A stretch of DNA of 64,000 bases from Paludibacteraceae bacterium (GCA_024401495.1 JAKSKW010000008.1:4977-68976), one strand, 5' to 3'. Positions 34,233 through 44,518 are shown, counted from the first letter of the stretch. Program-made: numbers and translations. Notes: generated by a model not told the origin, from the letters alone.

Positions 34233-36665
34233 TTATCCCACTTCGACGACGGTGATTCCGGCTCCACCAAAATCCACGTGCTCGTCTCGGAAACTCTTCA
34301 CTTGTGGCATTGTTCTAAGATATTCACGAATGACCTGACGTAACACTCCAGTGCCTGTTCCGTGAAGGATTCGTACTGTACCAGCATCAAGCATGATGGC
34401 ATCTTCAATATAGTAGCTGACCGCCTGCAAAGCCTCGTCGGCTCGCATTCCACGCACGTCGATCTGCTGCTTGAAATTCTTTGATCGCTCATGCACAATA
34501 TCTGAATTGTGCGACGATACAAGATTGAAACTGAATTTTTGTGTCTTCTGTGCAGCCTCCTGAGTCAACTGAAGATCTTTCAATTTGACTGTAGTGCGGA
34601 GATTTCCAAGTGCGACGTCGGCACTATTACCCTTGATCTCCAACACTTTACCTTTGGCTCCACTACTCTTTATCTTAACCGTATCGCCAACTGAGATTGG
34701 TTTTTCCTGCTTCTGCTGCACAGGAGCCCCACCCTTCTGCTGACTCTTGGCATTAAGTTTCTCTACCTTCTTTGCAAACTCATCCGTCTCGTCGCCATTG
34801 ACAAACTCATTCTTGAACTTAGTCAAATCCTCACGAGCCTGACGTGTTGCGTCCTTCTCCGCCTTAGCCTCCTTGATCAACTTGATTGTACGCTCAATCT
34901 TGGCATTAGCACCGTCGAGCATCTCTTTTGATTTTGCTTTTGCGTCAGCAAGGATTCTCTTACGCTCAATATTGATGCCGTTGACATCAGCAGTAAGTTT
35001 CTCCTCAAGCTCCTCAATATGCTTCTCTTTCTGGCGGATATTCTGTCGTTTATTCTCCCAATAACGCTTATCACGAACGATATCCTGGAGATACTTCTCC
35101 ATATTCACGTAATCGTTGCCGACAATCTCAGTCGCACTGGCAATAACGCTTTCTGGCAAACCAATCTTTCTTGCGATCTCAAGAGCAAACGAACTTCCCG
35201 GATTTCCTATCTCAAGACGGAATAACGGACGCATCTCATGACGGTCGTAAAGCATCGCACCATTGATGATTCCATCTGTATCTGTCGCAAACTGCTTAAG
35301 ATTAGTGAAATGGGTAGTGATGACGCCGAATGATTTCTGTCGGTTGAAATGGTCAAGCAACGCCTCAGCGATGGCTCCACCGATTCGTGGTTCCGTACCA
35401 CCACCAAACTCATCTATAAGCAGGATTGTCTTGGCATTACACTTTTTCGCAAACTCCTTCATGGAAGTCAAGTGCGAACTATATGTACTCAAATCGTTCT
35501 CAATACTCTGCTCATCACCGATATTGATTAGGATATCGTTGAAGATTCCGACTTCACTGTCGGCATGCATCGGCACAAGCATTCCACACTGAGCCATATA
35601 CTGGATCAATCCTACGCTCTTCAAGCAGACACTCTTACCTCCGGCATTAGGTCCGGAAATAAGCAAAATTCTGTTGTTAGAATCCAAACGAATATCAAGT
35701 GGCACAATCTCCTTGCCCGACGCCTGATGCGATAGGAAAAGCAACGGATGGATGGCGTCACGCCAATCTATAATCTGCTCATTACGCAGTTTCGGCATCA
35801 CACTGTTTGTCTTCAACGCAAACTGTGCTTTTGCTCTTGTAAAATCCACAACTGACAGATAATCAACTGAAAACAGCAATTCATCTGTACGTGGACGCAA
35901 TATTTCTGTAGTGAACTCAGTAAGGATTCTGACGATTTCTCGCTGCTCCTCAGCCTCAAGCTCACGCAACTTATTATTAGCCTCAACAATGATTTCCGGC
36001 TCGACGAACACCGTCTTACCAGTGGCTGATTCGTCGTGGACAATACCACGAAGTTTCTTCTTGAAAAAAGGAGAGATAGGAATCACAAGTCTGCCATCAC
36101 GCACGGCTGGAGTCGTTCCCTTCTCCACAATTCCGTCTTCCACTGCTTTACGAAGGATCGACGTCATATTTCTTGATATGCTTCCCTCCGTAGCCGCCTT
36201 CTCACGACGGATCTCACCGAGTTTGGATGACGCGGTGTCCTTAATCTGACCGTATTTATCTAGGATTCTTGCGATTGCACGCTGGATATCGGGGAATGTG
36301 AATACATCTCTCGACAACTCCTGCAAATAGTAGTATGTACCCTCCTCCTTGTTGGCGAAGAAACTGACGATGCTGCCGATAGCCTCGACAACACGGCTTA
36401 AGTCAAATAGTTCAGCCGGCTCGATATAGGTACCGACGACCTTTATTCTCTGGATTGCCTCACGGACGTCGTAGAATCCGTCGGTTGGGAAATCCTCTTC
36501 CTGAAGGATGCGGACAAACTCGTTAGTACGGTTTGCCTCCTCCAAGATTGTATCATAATTTGTAAGGAACGACATTTCGTCGACCTTCTCCTTACCCAAA
36601 TCAGACAAGCATTCCGACTTTACCAAATCGCGAATCTTGCCGAATGAAAGTTTGCTTTCTGTCAT
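34233..36665 (-). CDS. mutS2: Endonuclease MutS2
   Basis: 810 residues. A MutS-type core and ATPase (Walker [14 protein letters not shown] at about 336, then [25 protein letters not shown] and ITTHF) is followed by a long coiled coil (about 510-620), a KOW-like segment ([20 protein letters not shown]) and a C-terminal Smr nuclease domain ([25 protein letters not shown]). No mismatch-recognition domain I is present, as expected. MutS2 suppresses recombination and, in Bacillus, splits collided ribosomes. It overlaps folE by 4 bp. Confidence 0.94.
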   Translation of the reverse strand: MTESKLSFGKIRDLVKSECLSDLGKEKVDEMSFLTNYDTILEEANRTNEFVRILQEEDFPTDGFYDVREAIQRIKVVGTYIEPAELFDLSRVVEAIGSIVSFFANKEEGTYYYLQELSRDVFTFPDIQRAIARILDKYGQIKDTASSKLGEIRREKAATEGSISRNMTSILRKAVEDGIVEKGTTPAVRDGRLVIPISPFFKKKLRGIVHDESATGKTVFVEPEIIVEANNKLRELEAEEQREIVRILTEFTTEILRPRTDELLFSVDYLSVVDFTRAKAQFALKTNSVMPKLRNEQIIDWRDAIHPLLFLSHQASGKEIVPLDIRLDSNNRILLISGPNAGGKSVCLKSVGLIQYMAQCGMLVPMHADSEVGIFNDILINIGDEQSIENDLSTYSSHLTSMKEFAKKCNAKTILLIDEFGGGTEPRIGGAIAEALLDHFNRQKSFGVITTHFTNLKQFATDTDGIINGAMLYDRHEMRPLFRLEIGNPGSSFALEIARKIGLPESVIASATEIVGNDYVNMEKYLQDIVRDKRYWENKRQNIRQKEKHIEELEEKLTADVNGINIERKRILADAKAKSKEMLDGANAKIERTIKLIKEAKAEKDATRQAREDLTKFKNEFVNGDETDEFAKKVEKLNAKSQQKGGAPVQQKQEKPISVGDTVKIKSSGAKGKVLEIKGNSADVALGNLRTTVKLKDLQLTQEAAQKTQKFSFNLVSSHNSDIVHERSKNFKQQIDVRGMRADEALQAVSYYIEDAIMLDAGTVRILHGTGTGVLRQVIREYLRTMPQVKSFRDEHVDFGGAGITVVEVG

Positions 36666-37276
36666 CTGTTGACGGTGATCAAACTAATAAACTCTTCTCT
36701 TGTCTTTGCTGTCTCAAACACACCTGTGAAATCGGATGTAGTAGTGACTGAGTGCATCTTCTGCACACCACGCATCTGCATGCACATGTGTTGAGCCTCG
36801 ATAACAACCATCACTCCAAGAGGCTCCAACGTCTCCTGAATGCAATCTTTGATCTGTGTTGTAAGTCGCTCCTGGATCTGAAGTCGACGCGATAGAATCT
36901 CCACCACGCGTGCGATCTTGCTCAAACCAGTTATCTTGCCGTTAGGGATGTAAGCGACGTGGACTTTGCCGAAGAACGGAAGCATGTGGTGCTCACATAG
37001 CGAGTAGAAATCGATATCACGTACGATCACCATCTGACTGTAGTCTTCCTCAAACACTGCACTCTTCAAGACGTCACTTGGATCGATCTTGTAGCCGTAA
37101 GTCATAAACTGCATTGCCTTAGCCACTCTTTCCGGAGTCTTTAGCAATCCCTCACGGTTGACATCCTCACCCAACAGCTCAAGCTCCTTTCTTACGAGAG
37201 GAGCCAACTCAGCTGTCAAATCTTTGCTGGGATACTTAGCGATATCCCATGGTTTTATCTCTAAATCTTCGTTCAT
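36662..37276 (-). CDS. folE: GTP cyclohydrolase I
   Basis: 204 residues with [20 protein letters not shown] (Zn-binding Cys and the catalytic His), [20 protein letters not shown] and [10 protein letters not shown] (second Zn Cys region). It converts GTP to dihydroneopterin triphosphate for folate. It starts directly after the stop of the upstream exported-protein gene and overlaps mutS2 by 4 bp, so the three form a tight operon. Confidence 0.95.
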   Translation of the reverse strand: MNEDLEIKPWDIAKYPSKDLTAELAPLVRKELELLGEDVNREGLLKTPERVAKAMQFMTYGYKIDPSDVLKSAVFEEDYSQMVIVRDIDFYSLCEHHMLPFFGKVHVAYIPNGKITGLSKIARVVEILSRRLQIQERLTTQIKDCIQETLEPLGVMVVIEAQHMCMQMRGVQKMHSVTTTSDFTGVFETAKTREEFISLITVNR

Positions 37277-38218
37277 TTACTTCTTTGCCTGAAAACTCTT
37301 TGCAGCAGCCTGGAACTTCTGCAAATACATATCAAATTCCTGGTTTGCCTTAGATGTGAAGCAGTAATACTTGCCTGTTGTGAAGACAACCATTGCGTAT
37401 GACTTCGACTTCACTGTTCCATTCTCCATCTCAGTGATGAAATACTCAAAACCTGGCAAACCATTAACTGTCACTGCGTTATCAGAAGTGATTGTCTCAT
37501 TATCAGAAACCAATGCCTTTACAACCTCAGTGGCAAACATCTTCTGCTCCTTAGCCTTGACAGCATCCTCGTTCATCAACACCTTGAAGTAGACATTACG
37601 ACCTGTTGCCAACTCCTTTGCGAAATCACCCGACTCACAGAAAGCAACAAGAGTTGAACCCTCTGGTTGAGCACGGAAACCCTGGTTGGCGATGCTGTAA
37701 AGTGAATTTTCAAAAATCGGATTGTCTGCCATATCAGCAGGATCGATAAACACCACTGAAAGGAGAGCCTCTTTTGTCTTTTCAATTTCAGCCAAATCAT
37801 CAGCCGGAGACGACGCAGTAAGCATCACCGAACCGTTGTCCTCTGGCACAACAAGTGTTGTGAAGACGCGGTTGTTCTCAGTCTTGCTCACCAAGTAATG
37901 CTCTGCATCATTAATATAGACAGACTCATTAGTCTGGTACCCTGCGATAAAATTCTGAAATGTCGCTTTCAAAAGCTCATTCTCACTTGAAGCGTCGAGA
38001 ATCATATTAAGGTGAGAAATTGAAATTCCAGACTTTTTCTCTGCATTTCTGAAAGCAGTACCGTTATCAGTAAGCTCGTAGCCAGCAGGTGGCACGATAG
38101 CATATGAATAGTTGTCGAACTTTTTATGTTCCGCTGTACGCTCGTTGCTCTTCTCGATTTTTGCCGATGCAGAGAACAATGTCATCACAGCCGCTGCAAG
38201 TGTAATAAATCTCTTCAT
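37277..38218 (-). CDS. Exported protein, unknown function
   Basis: 313 residues with signal peptide MKRFITLAAAVMTLFSASAK. The mature protein is a soluble alpha/beta sequence (YSYAIVPPAGYELTDNGTAF, VYINDAEHYLVSKTENNR, TVNGLPGFEYFITEMENG, SYAMVVFTTGKYYCFTSKAN) with no family I can name. The PPAGYEL...KSGISISH opening hints at a PsbP/DcrB-like lipid-binding fold, which is speculative. Likely periplasmic. It is first in the operon with folE and mutS2, 24 bp after a SPOR-domain gene. Confidence 0.7.
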   Translation of the reverse strand: MKRFITLAAAVMTLFSASAKIEKSNERTAEHKKFDNYSYAIVPPAGYELTDNGTAFRNAEKKSGISISHLNMILDASSENELLKATFQNFIAGYQTNESVYINDAEHYLVSKTENNRVFTTLVVPEDNGSVMLTASSPADDLAEIEKTKEALLSVVFIDPADMADNPIFENSLYSIANQGFRAQPEGSTLVAFCESGDFAKELATGRNVYFKVLMNEDAVKAKEQKMFATEVVKALVSDNETITSDNAVTVNGLPGFEYFITEMENGTVKSKSYAMVVFTTGKYYCFTSKANQEFDMYLQKFQAAAKSFQAKK

Positions 38219-38242
38219 ATTTGTTAGCCCGTTTATATAGTC

Positions 38243-38821
38243 TTATTTCTTCTTTGCTGGAGCAGACGCTGCTTTTGCTGCTGGAGCTGGAGCAGGTTCC
38301 GCTGCCGGCTCTTCCTCTTTCTTCACATAACCTGGTTCCAAAGTCACATCTCTAACCTCGTCGTCCTTGATGATTAGAATCTCCGATCCCAACTCAGGAA
38401 ATGCCTCACGAAGTTTCTTTGCCATCACAAGTGCGTCTGCATGAGTACGGTAGTCTCCTACTCGTAGTTTCCAGAATGGAGATGAGAAACTTATATAAGT
38501 TGTCAGATCAGGAAATTTATCCTTTAGCTTTTTCTCTCTTGCGTAAGCCTCATCTTTAGACACCTTCTGGTTATTATCCATATACACTTGGATTCTATAG
38601 CCAGAGAAAGTGATGTACTTCTTTGTCTCGTTATCCTTGATCTTTCTGTTTACCAATAGGTTGACCTTAGGATTCTGCTGCAACTTTATAGTGCCATAAC
38701 CAGGCTGAGTCTTAGCCAAATCCTTGAAAATATCCTCGTGCTTTGTCTTCTGTGACTGTGCCGACACTGCGAAAGCAAACATAGTCAACAATATAGTCAA
38801 ACCAAATTTAATATTGCTCAT
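38243..38821 (-). CDS. Exported SPOR-domain protein
   Basis: 192 residues. Signal peptide (cleavage near AVSA-QSQ), then a SPOR domain at about 70-150: YRIQVYMDNNQKVSKDEAYA, WKLRVGDYRTHADALVMAKK. SPOR domains bind denuded septal peptidoglycan. The C-terminal tail is Ala/Pro-rich and ends APAKKK, as does the tail of the DUF4377-like protein at 39.5 kb. A TATCTTTG box lies at 38845-38852. Confidence 0.85.
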   Translation of the reverse strand: MSNIKFGLTILLTMFAFAVSAQSQKTKHEDIFKDLAKTQPGYGTIKLQQNPKVNLLVNRKIKDNETKKYITFSGYRIQVYMDNNQKVSKDEAYAREKKLKDKFPDLTTYISFSSPFWKLRVGDYRTHADALVMAKKLREAFPELGSEILIIKDDEVRDVTLEPGYVKKEEEPAAEPAPAPAAKAASAPAKKK

Positions 38822-38844
38822 AATCGATAAGTGTATATTTGTTG

Positions 38845-38852
38845 CAAAGATA
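38845..38852 (-). promoter_or_regulatory. -7 box TATCTTTG of the SPOR gene
   Basis: A TAnnTTTG match 24 bp before the start codon. Confidence 0.65.
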
Positions 38853-38911
38853 TAAAAAATGTTTCAAGTTTCAATAAAATGCTTGTAGAGACGCACGAAC
38901 ACTCTTGTAAT

Positions 38912-39442
38912 TTATAATCCATATACATACCTATACATCTCCCCCACTGCAGTTTCAATTTCATCATCTCCGACGTCGCCGTATGTCATCAACGCCATAG
39001 CCACACTTTGTTTATCCGGCGAATATGGAGGTTGAATATATGGACGGGAAGATAGTTTGAATCCACATTTCTCATAAAATGCGATTCGTTTGATGGCCTC
39101 TTCCGTCGACGGTAGTTCAACTTCTAAGATTAACGAAGACGAAAACGAAGACGAAGACGTTAACTGGGCCAACGATTTAGTGCCATAGCCACGTTGACGC
39201 AGGCTGTCTGCTATCGCGAAATGCTCCACGTAGGAGATTCCAGACAACGACCACAAGGTGATGAAGCCAACATTCACATCGCCATCCTGAATCAGCAGAC
39301 ATTGCATCTTATCATTGTAATCCACATTGTAGCGCTGCTTGTCGTCCTCACGTCGCTCATCCGACGGGAATGCAGAGTGCATCAAAGTCTCTACAAACTG
39401 ATAATTAGGATTTTTAGTATCTATTTTTGTCAACGTCAACAT
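38912..39442 (-). CDS. GNAT acetyltransferase with an in-frame repeat insertion
   Basis: 176 residues from MLTLTKIDTKNPNYQ. The GNAT fold shows in VGFITLWSLSGISYVEHFAI, the acetyl-CoA loop RQRGYGTKSLAQL and the FYEKCGF C-terminal strand. Between the acetyl-CoA loop and the strand LEVELP, the frame carries [11 protein letters not shown], encoded by a 35-bp ACGAAG hexamer array (39130-39164) of the kind otherwise found between genes. The substrate is unknown. I rejected an upstream Met at 39481 because it lies within the neighbouring terminator hairpin. Confidence 0.82.
   Translation of the reverse strand: MLTLTKIDTKNPNYQFVETLMHSAFPSDERREDDKQRYNVDYNDKMQCLLIQDGDVNVGFITLWSLSGISYVEHFAIADSLRQRGYGTKSLAQLTSSSSFSSSLILEVELPSTEEAIKRIAFYEKCGFKLSSRPYIQPPYSPDKQSVAMALMTYGDVGDDEIETAVGEMYRYVYGL
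39130..39164. repeat. ACGAAG/ACGAAA hexamer array inside a coding region
   Basis: TTAACGAAGACGAAAACGAA and further units, closed by CGTTAAC, so the array is bounded by TTAACG and CGTTAAC. It is translated as TSSSSFSSSL in the acetyltransferase. Confidence 0.88.
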
Positions 39443-39464
39443 ATCTTGCCAATACGCCAATTTA

Positions 39465-39499
39465 TAAAAAAAGAGACGCAAGGATTTCTCGCGTCTCTA
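39465..39499 (-). terminator. Terminator of the DUF4377-like gene
   Basis: On the minus strand AGAGACGC pairs with GCGTCTCT, followed by seven T. It belongs to the GAGACG palindrome family. Confidence 0.8.
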
Positions 39500-39522
39500 T
39501 CAATTTTAGAAAGATTATTCTA

Positions 39523-39927
39523 TTACTTCTTCTTTGCTGGAGCAGCAGTCTTACCTGCCTCTGCGTCACGAGCGGCCTTTGCAGCACGTGCCTCAGCAGC
39601 CTTCTTCTGCATCTCCTTCATCTTACGATAAGAGTCTGAGTTATCACGACCGATAGTCTTGATCACAACGATTGTATCAGCAGTTGGATCATACTTCTCA
39701 ACGTGCATTGTGTACTCGTATCCACTCTCATAGTAGAAGTTACGGAATCCACCACAGAATGGCTCCCACTGTGTCTTATCCTTACGGCTGTAACCGCGAC
39801 GGATTTGATAACAACGCTGGTTGTCCTCAGTAAGAACTTTTTCAGCACTCACTTTCATAAATTCCTGAGCGTTGATACCCGAAATTGTGTAAAGGCATGC
39901 CAAAGCAGCCATTATTATCTTTTTCAT
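39523..39927 (-). CDS. Small exported DUF4377-like protein
   Basis: 134 residues. Signal peptide MKKIIMAALACLYTISGINA. The mature part has CYQIRRGYSRKDKTQWEPFC and FYYESGYEYTMHVEKYD, the layout of DUF4377 (W...F...GF.YE.GYEY.L.V), in which two Cys could pair. The C-terminus is a helical Ala/Lys-rich tail ending APAKKK. Function unknown; periplasmic or outer-membrane associated. A TATTTTTG box lies at 39956-39963. Confidence 0.7.
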   Translation of the reverse strand: MKKIIMAALACLYTISGINAQEFMKVSAEKVLTEDNQRCYQIRRGYSRKDKTQWEPFCGGFRNFYYESGYEYTMHVEKYDPTADTIVVIKTIGRDNSDSYRKMKEMQKKAAEARAAKAARDAEAGKTAAPAKKK

Positions 39928-39955
39928 ATCCTAAAGTCTTTATAAATTACAGTAA

Positions 39956-39963
39956 CAAAAATA
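39956..39963 (-). promoter_or_regulatory. -7 box TATTTTTG of the DUF4377-like gene
   Basis: A TAnnTTTG match 29 bp before the start codon. Confidence 0.6.
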
Positions 39964-40063
39964 TAATTTTAACCTTGCGATTTAAAAAAAATCTGACTTA
40001 AAATCACCCAAATTCATAATTTAATGTTTTCAAACACAAATTCAGATGTTTTTTAGCACGTTT

Positions 40064-41416
40064 TTATGGCAACACAGTGCGTTCCAACTCACTCAAATAA
40101 TCTCTGACCACCTTCCAATCATAGTAACAACCTGTCACTGTTGGCTTGTCTGAAGGTAGTTTTACCTCACGCTCATTCAGCAAAAACTTAACCAAATACT
40201 GGCTGCCGGAAGCGTTTGGATCACTCTTACGGTAGAATACCATCTGTAGGTTTCCTGCCATCGGGATAACCGAGAAATCCTGCCAATAGTTGTGAAGCAA
40301 ATCCAAATCCTTGTGAGCCTCACCCGCACCGTCAAGGTTGAGCAACGCAACAAGAGGAAGCAAACCAGTGTCGTGGCCAAAACGAAGGTTAGCAGCCACA
40401 CCATTGCCAGCGATTGCAGCGTCGGCCTCTATTCTGATCTGCTCCACCAAGAATTTAGCCGAATTTTTACCCACTCCACCGTTTAGCGGACAATTAGCAT
40501 AATCCTTGTACCAGTATAGATTCTGAGCCTGCCACTGAGACTCCAACTCTTTAGTTGTGAACACCTTAGTCATGGAGCAGTTACGCTCGTCAAGATTATC
40601 CACGTCGACACCCTGCAAAGAGATAAGCATATAATAAAGAGTCTTGACGAATTTATCCGCGTTGACATACTTCTTTATCACATTCTTATTTGAGAAGATT
40701 TTGTCAAGTACTCCCTTGCCAGAATCTATCTTCTCATAGAAGGCCGCAAGCTCAGGATTGCTATTGCCACCGGAAAAATCACCGACCGCCTTTTCATGAC
40801 ACATATAGTACTGATATTTAGCACTTGCATCATTATCAATGTCAACATTAGGGCAAATCTTATTCAATTCCTGGCAGAACGATGTCATACTCAAAGCGCA
40901 ACGCAATACGGTTGTGCTCTTAGCGTCAATTCTCTTATTTTCGCCCGAGAAGACGTCGGGGAAATTCTTCACCATACGTCTCGCTATTCCACGGTGCTGC
41001 TCACGTCCAAGAGGAGTAAGGTCGCCAGCTCGTTTATCGGCATCTTGGCGTATCTGTTCCATCTCCACAAACAACTGTCGTCCAAACGGTGTCAACCCAG
41101 ACTCTACTGCGGCTTTTTCAAAAATTTCTGCTATATATGAGTAGTCTTCCTGGCTATAGTGATAACGTGAGCCATGACGACCATAATGGCTGATATAAAA
41201 AGGAGTGTAACCTTTTGGTGTTTCAGAAAGCACAGGAAAATCATAAACTCCCGTCTGAACTTTATTGATTCCCTTCACACTTGCGTCGTAAGAGATATAG
41301 TTCGAACTGAAGAAATCAGGCTGAGATTCCAATTCAGCATTTGTAACAGTTGCATACATACATTGAGATATAAAGAGTGTTGCAACAGACGATGTTAAAA
41401 GTCGTAACGCATTCAT
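40064..41416 (-). CDS. Exported histidine-type acid phosphatase (Minpp-like)
   Basis: 450 residues. Signal peptide near residues 1-23, then ISHYGRHGSRYHYSQ with the RHGxR nucleophile motif (about 76-85), LTPLGREQHRGIARRM, and the proton-donor motif RFGHDTGLLPL (about 345). The layout is that of branch 2 histidine phosphatases; Bacteroides relatives hydrolyse inositol hexakisphosphate. A phytase/phosphate-scavenging role is likely, but glucose-1-phosphatase activity is possible. A TAACTTTG box is at 41448-41455. Confidence 0.87.
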   Translation of the reverse strand: MNALRLLTSSVATLFISQCMYATVTNAELESQPDFFSSNYISYDASVKGINKVQTGVYDFPVLSETPKGYTPFYISHYGRHGSRYHYSQEDYSYIAEIFEKAAVESGLTPFGRQLFVEMEQIRQDADKRAGDLTPLGREQHRGIARRMVKNFPDVFSGENKRIDAKSTTVLRCALSMTSFCQELNKICPNVDIDNDASAKYQYYMCHEKAVGDFSGGNSNPELAAFYEKIDSGKGVLDKIFSNKNVIKKYVNADKFVKTLYYMLISLQGVDVDNLDERNCSMTKVFTTKELESQWQAQNLYWYKDYANCPLNGGVGKNSAKFLVEQIRIEADAAIAGNGVAANLRFGHDTGLLPLVALLNLDGAGEAHKDLDLLHNYWQDFSVIPMAGNLQMVFYRKSDPNASGSQYLVKFLLNEREVKLPSDKPTVTGCYYDWKVVRDYLSELERTVLP

Positions 41417-41447
41417 ATATTTAATATTATCCTTTCGGCATTTACTG

Positions 41448-41455
41448 CAAAGTTA
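41448..41455 (-). promoter_or_regulatory. -7 box TAACTTTG of the phosphatase gene
   Basis: A TAnnTTTG match 32 bp before the start codon. Confidence 0.6.
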
Positions 41456-41466
41456 AGAAAAAAAAA

Positions 41467-42594
41467 TCATTTTCCTTGTGCCTTTCTCAACGCCTTAAGA
41501 ACCTTCGCTTTCAATTTTTTATCTTCTGCATTCTCCCTTTCAATAGTTTCGATACATTTATTAATGTCAAATTTGTGTCCCATCGGAATTTCCAAGTCGA
41601 GAAGGACTCTCTGCTGCGTTATTTCATCCTGACAAGAAAGTTCAGTCACAAACATCGCATATCCTCGCTCCATCCGTCTCAACAGATCATAATTAAATGG
41701 TTCTTTAGGACAAAATGGGGAGTCTTCTTCTTTTCCATAATAATTTTTATAATAATTCAATTGATAAAAACCATATTCGTAACTACAAAGAAAAATTTCA
41801 GGAATAGCACGAAATTCTTCATATATAATGGTTTCATTATTGTCTAACAAATATTTTAATCTTTTCTTATGAAGACAATTCTTCTCTCGCTTACAATATT
41901 CATTCCATAAAAAGTCGTATTCCTTATAATCCTTCGCATTCTTGCTCAAAAAAATCAATACAGACAAGTCATACAATTTGTCATTTTTTAAAATAGAATC
42001 TCTATACGATTCATACCACGGACAACGCTTTCTATCAAAGTTTTCCCATGCAACATAAAAAACATTTGGATCCTGCCTTTCATAATATACATCTGCGATT
42101 TGTCGACGGAATTCTTTGTCTGTGCAATATACAATTAAATTTTTCCTTATTTCATCAGAATCAAAAAAAAAGCCACCACCTTCAAAATCCAAAGAATCAC
42201 ATTCAAAATCCAGAATTTTCCTTATAAACGCCTTGTATGACTCTCTTTCGCTTAACGGATAAGTCAAATAGTTTGATAAATAATTAGTTCCCAACAAATA
42301 CAATAGTTTTCTATAAGAAGAATCTGGTTCTATACGTAAATCAAATATCATCTTTGTGGTGTCGCCAGTTTCTGACACACAACGCCAAACTATAGAATCA
42401 TGACATTCTTCATCCACAATGCCCTCCATATAATAAGAAAGGGCCGGCATCTCTTTATGAAAACGAGGGCAATCGGGCAATATTTTACAAAAGGCACCCG
42501 TAGCAGTCTCTTCTCCATCGCTATTACTTGATGCACAAACCCACTGACTAACAAACATCAGCAATATCAATATACAGTGTCTTACCTTTAGCAT
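41467..42594 (-). CDS. Exported protein, unknown function
   Basis: 375 residues with signal peptide MLKVRHCILILLMFVSQWVC, then an acidic, aromatic-rich mature part (FCKILPDCPRFHKEMPALSY, FYVAWENFDRKRCPWYESYR, EEFRAIPEIFLCSYEYGFYQ). No domain is recognised, and spacing of Cys and Trp is irregular. The sequence is AT-richer than the neighbours and may be lineage-specific. It lies behind the glmS terminator and before the phosphatase promoter, so it is probably a single-gene transcript. Confidence 0.65.
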   Translation of the reverse strand: MLKVRHCILILLMFVSQWVCASSNSDGEETATGAFCKILPDCPRFHKEMPALSYYMEGIVDEECHDSIVWRCVSETGDTTKMIFDLRIEPDSSYRKLLYLLGTNYLSNYLTYPLSERESYKAFIRKILDFECDSLDFEGGGFFFDSDEIRKNLIVYCTDKEFRRQIADVYYERQDPNVFYVAWENFDRKRCPWYESYRDSILKNDKLYDLSVLIFLSKNAKDYKEYDFLWNEYCKREKNCLHKKRLKYLLDNNETIIYEEFRAIPEIFLCSYEYGFYQLNYYKNYYGKEEDSPFCPKEPFNYDLLRRMERGYAMFVTELSCQDEITQQRVLLDLEIPMGHKFDINKCIETIERENAEDKKLKAKVLKALRKAQGK

Positions 42595-42617
42595 CGTAAT
42601 GAGAATTTGATTAAAAC

Positions 42618-42646
42618 AAAAAGGGGCGAACTCACGTTTGCCCCTC
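42618..42646 (-). terminator. glmS terminator
   Basis: On the minus strand AGGGGC pairs with GCCCCT, followed by TTTTTG. Confidence 0.75.
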
Positions 42647-42673
42647 TTTACATATAGTATAAAATCATCTTGA

Positions 42674-44518
42674 TTACTCTACTGTAACACTCTTAGCAAG
42701 GTTACGAGGCTGGTCTACATCACAACCCTTAGCCACAGCGATGTGGTAAGACAATAGCTGCAATGGAATTGTTGCCAAGATAGGAACCAAGCACTCAACT
42801 GTATCTGGGATAACGATTGAGTAGTCTGCGATCTTGCTTGCAATCTCGTCGCCCTCAGTAACGATTGCGATAACTCTACCCTTACGAGACTTGATCTCCT
42901 GGATGTTGCTGACAACCTTCTCGTATGTTGGAGCATTTGTTGCGATAACAACAACTGGCATCTCAGCGTTGATCAATGCGATAGGACCGTGCTTCATCTC
43001 GGCTGCTGGATAACCCTCAGCGTGGATGTAAGAGATCTCCTTCAACTTCAAAGCTCCCTCCAATGCTACAGGGAAGTTGTAACCACGACCTAGATAAATG
43101 AAGTTAGAAGCGTAAGTAAAGATTCTTGCGAAATCCTTGATCTTATCGTTCTGAGCCAAGATAGTCTCAATCTTCTGTGGCAATGCGAACATCTCCTCCA
43201 ACACGTGGCGGTAGAATGCGTTATCGATAGTCTTCTTCTCCTTTGCAAGAGACAAAGCCAACATGATCAAAATCTGAACCTGAGCTGTAAATGCCTTTGT
43301 TGAAGCAACTCCGATCTCTGGACCTACGTGAGTGTAGCAACCTGCACCTGTCATTCTGGCGATGCTACTACCTACTACGTTACAGATACCGAATAGAAGA
43401 GCTCCGTTATCCTTAGCCAACTCAAGAGCTGCCAATGTGTCAGCAGTCTCACCTGACTGAGAGATTGCGATTACGACGTCAGTTGAATTGACAACTGGCT
43501 TACGGTATCTAAACTCAGATGAGTACTCAACCTCTACCGGAATCTTAGCGAACTCCTCAATTGCATACTTACCGATCAATGCAGCATGCCAGCTTGTACC
43601 GCAGGCAGTGATGATGATACGGCTTGCGTTCAAGAAACGCTCCTTATTATCAATGAAACCACAAAGCGCGATATTGTCCATATCAACATTGATACGTCCG
43701 CTTGTAGCCTCCATAACTGTACGTGTCTGCTCGAAGATCTCCTTTAGCATGTAGTGCTCGTAGTCTCCCTTCTCAAGCTCTGACAAGTTCAACTCAAGCT
43801 CCTGGATCTTTGGAGTCTTCTCTACGTTAGCGATAGTCAACACCTTGATCGACTTACCCTTAGTAAGGATAGCGATCTCCTCGTCTGCCAAGTAAACAAC
43901 CTTGTTTGTGTACTCGATGATTGGTGTTGCGTCAGAAGCCAAGAAATATTCGTCGTTGCCGATACCAACAACAAGTGGGCTACTCTTTCTTGCAGCGATG
44001 ATTGTCTCAGGGTGTCCCTTCTCAATGACTGCGATAGCGTATGCACCTACAACCTGGCTTAATGCCAACTGCACTGCTGTGCAAAGGTCACAGTTGTTCT
44101 CCTTCTTAACAAACTCGATAAGCTGAACAAGAACCTCTGTATCAGTTGTACTTCTGAATGTATATCCCTTAGCAATCAAAGTCTCCTTGATGACTGCGTA
44201 GTTCTCGATGATACCGTTGTGGATCAAAGCAAGATTCTCGCTCTGTGAGTAGTGAGGGTGAGCATTGCAGTCGTTTGGCTCTCCGTGAGTTGCCCAACGT
44301 GTGTGCGCGATACCGATGTTACCACTCAAATCCTTGTCTCTTGCGAATGCCTCCAAATCAGAAACCTTTCCTTTCGATTTGTAAACGTTCAATCCTCCTT
44401 TATCGTCTATCATAGCGACGCCGGCGCTATCATAACCTCTATATTCAAGACGGTGCAAACCCTTGATCAAAATTGGGTATGCTTCTTTAGTCCCTATGTA
44501 ACCTACAATTCCGCACAT
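42674..44518 (-). CDS. glmS: Glutamine-fructose-6-phosphate aminotransferase (isomerizing)
   Basis: 614 residues. The catalytic Cys follows Met (MCGIVGYIG); the glutaminase domain has YRGYDSAGVA, HTRWATHGEPND and HNGIIENY. Two SIS domains follow (ITACGTSWHAAL, ISQSGETADTLAAL, GRGYNFPVALEGALKLKE), and the C-terminal tail is PRNLAKSVTVE. It makes glucosamine-6-phosphate for peptidoglycan and LPS. No glmS ribozyme is seen upstream, as expected outside Firmicutes. A TAAATTTG box lies at 44545-44552. Confidence 0.96.
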   Translation of the reverse strand: MCGIVGYIGTKEAYPILIKGLHRLEYRGYDSAGVAMIDDKGGLNVYKSKGKVSDLEAFARDKDLSGNIGIAHTRWATHGEPNDCNAHPHYSQSENLALIHNGIIENYAVIKETLIAKGYTFRSTTDTEVLVQLIEFVKKENNCDLCTAVQLALSQVVGAYAIAVIEKGHPETIIAARKSSPLVVGIGNDEYFLASDATPIIEYTNKVVYLADEEIAILTKGKSIKVLTIANVEKTPKIQELELNLSELEKGDYEHYMLKEIFEQTRTVMEATSGRINVDMDNIALCGFIDNKERFLNASRIIITACGTSWHAALIGKYAIEEFAKIPVEVEYSSEFRYRKPVVNSTDVVIAISQSGETADTLAALELAKDNGALLFGICNVVGSSIARMTGAGCYTHVGPEIGVASTKAFTAQVQILIMLALSLAKEKKTIDNAFYRHVLEEMFALPQKIETILAQNDKIKDFARIFTYASNFIYLGRGYNFPVALEGALKLKEISYIHAEGYPAAEMKHGPIALINAEMPVVVIATNAPTYEKVVSNIQEIKSRKGRVIAIVTEGDEIASKIADYSIVIPDTVECLVPILATIPLQLLSYHIAVAKGCDVDQPRNLAKSVTVE

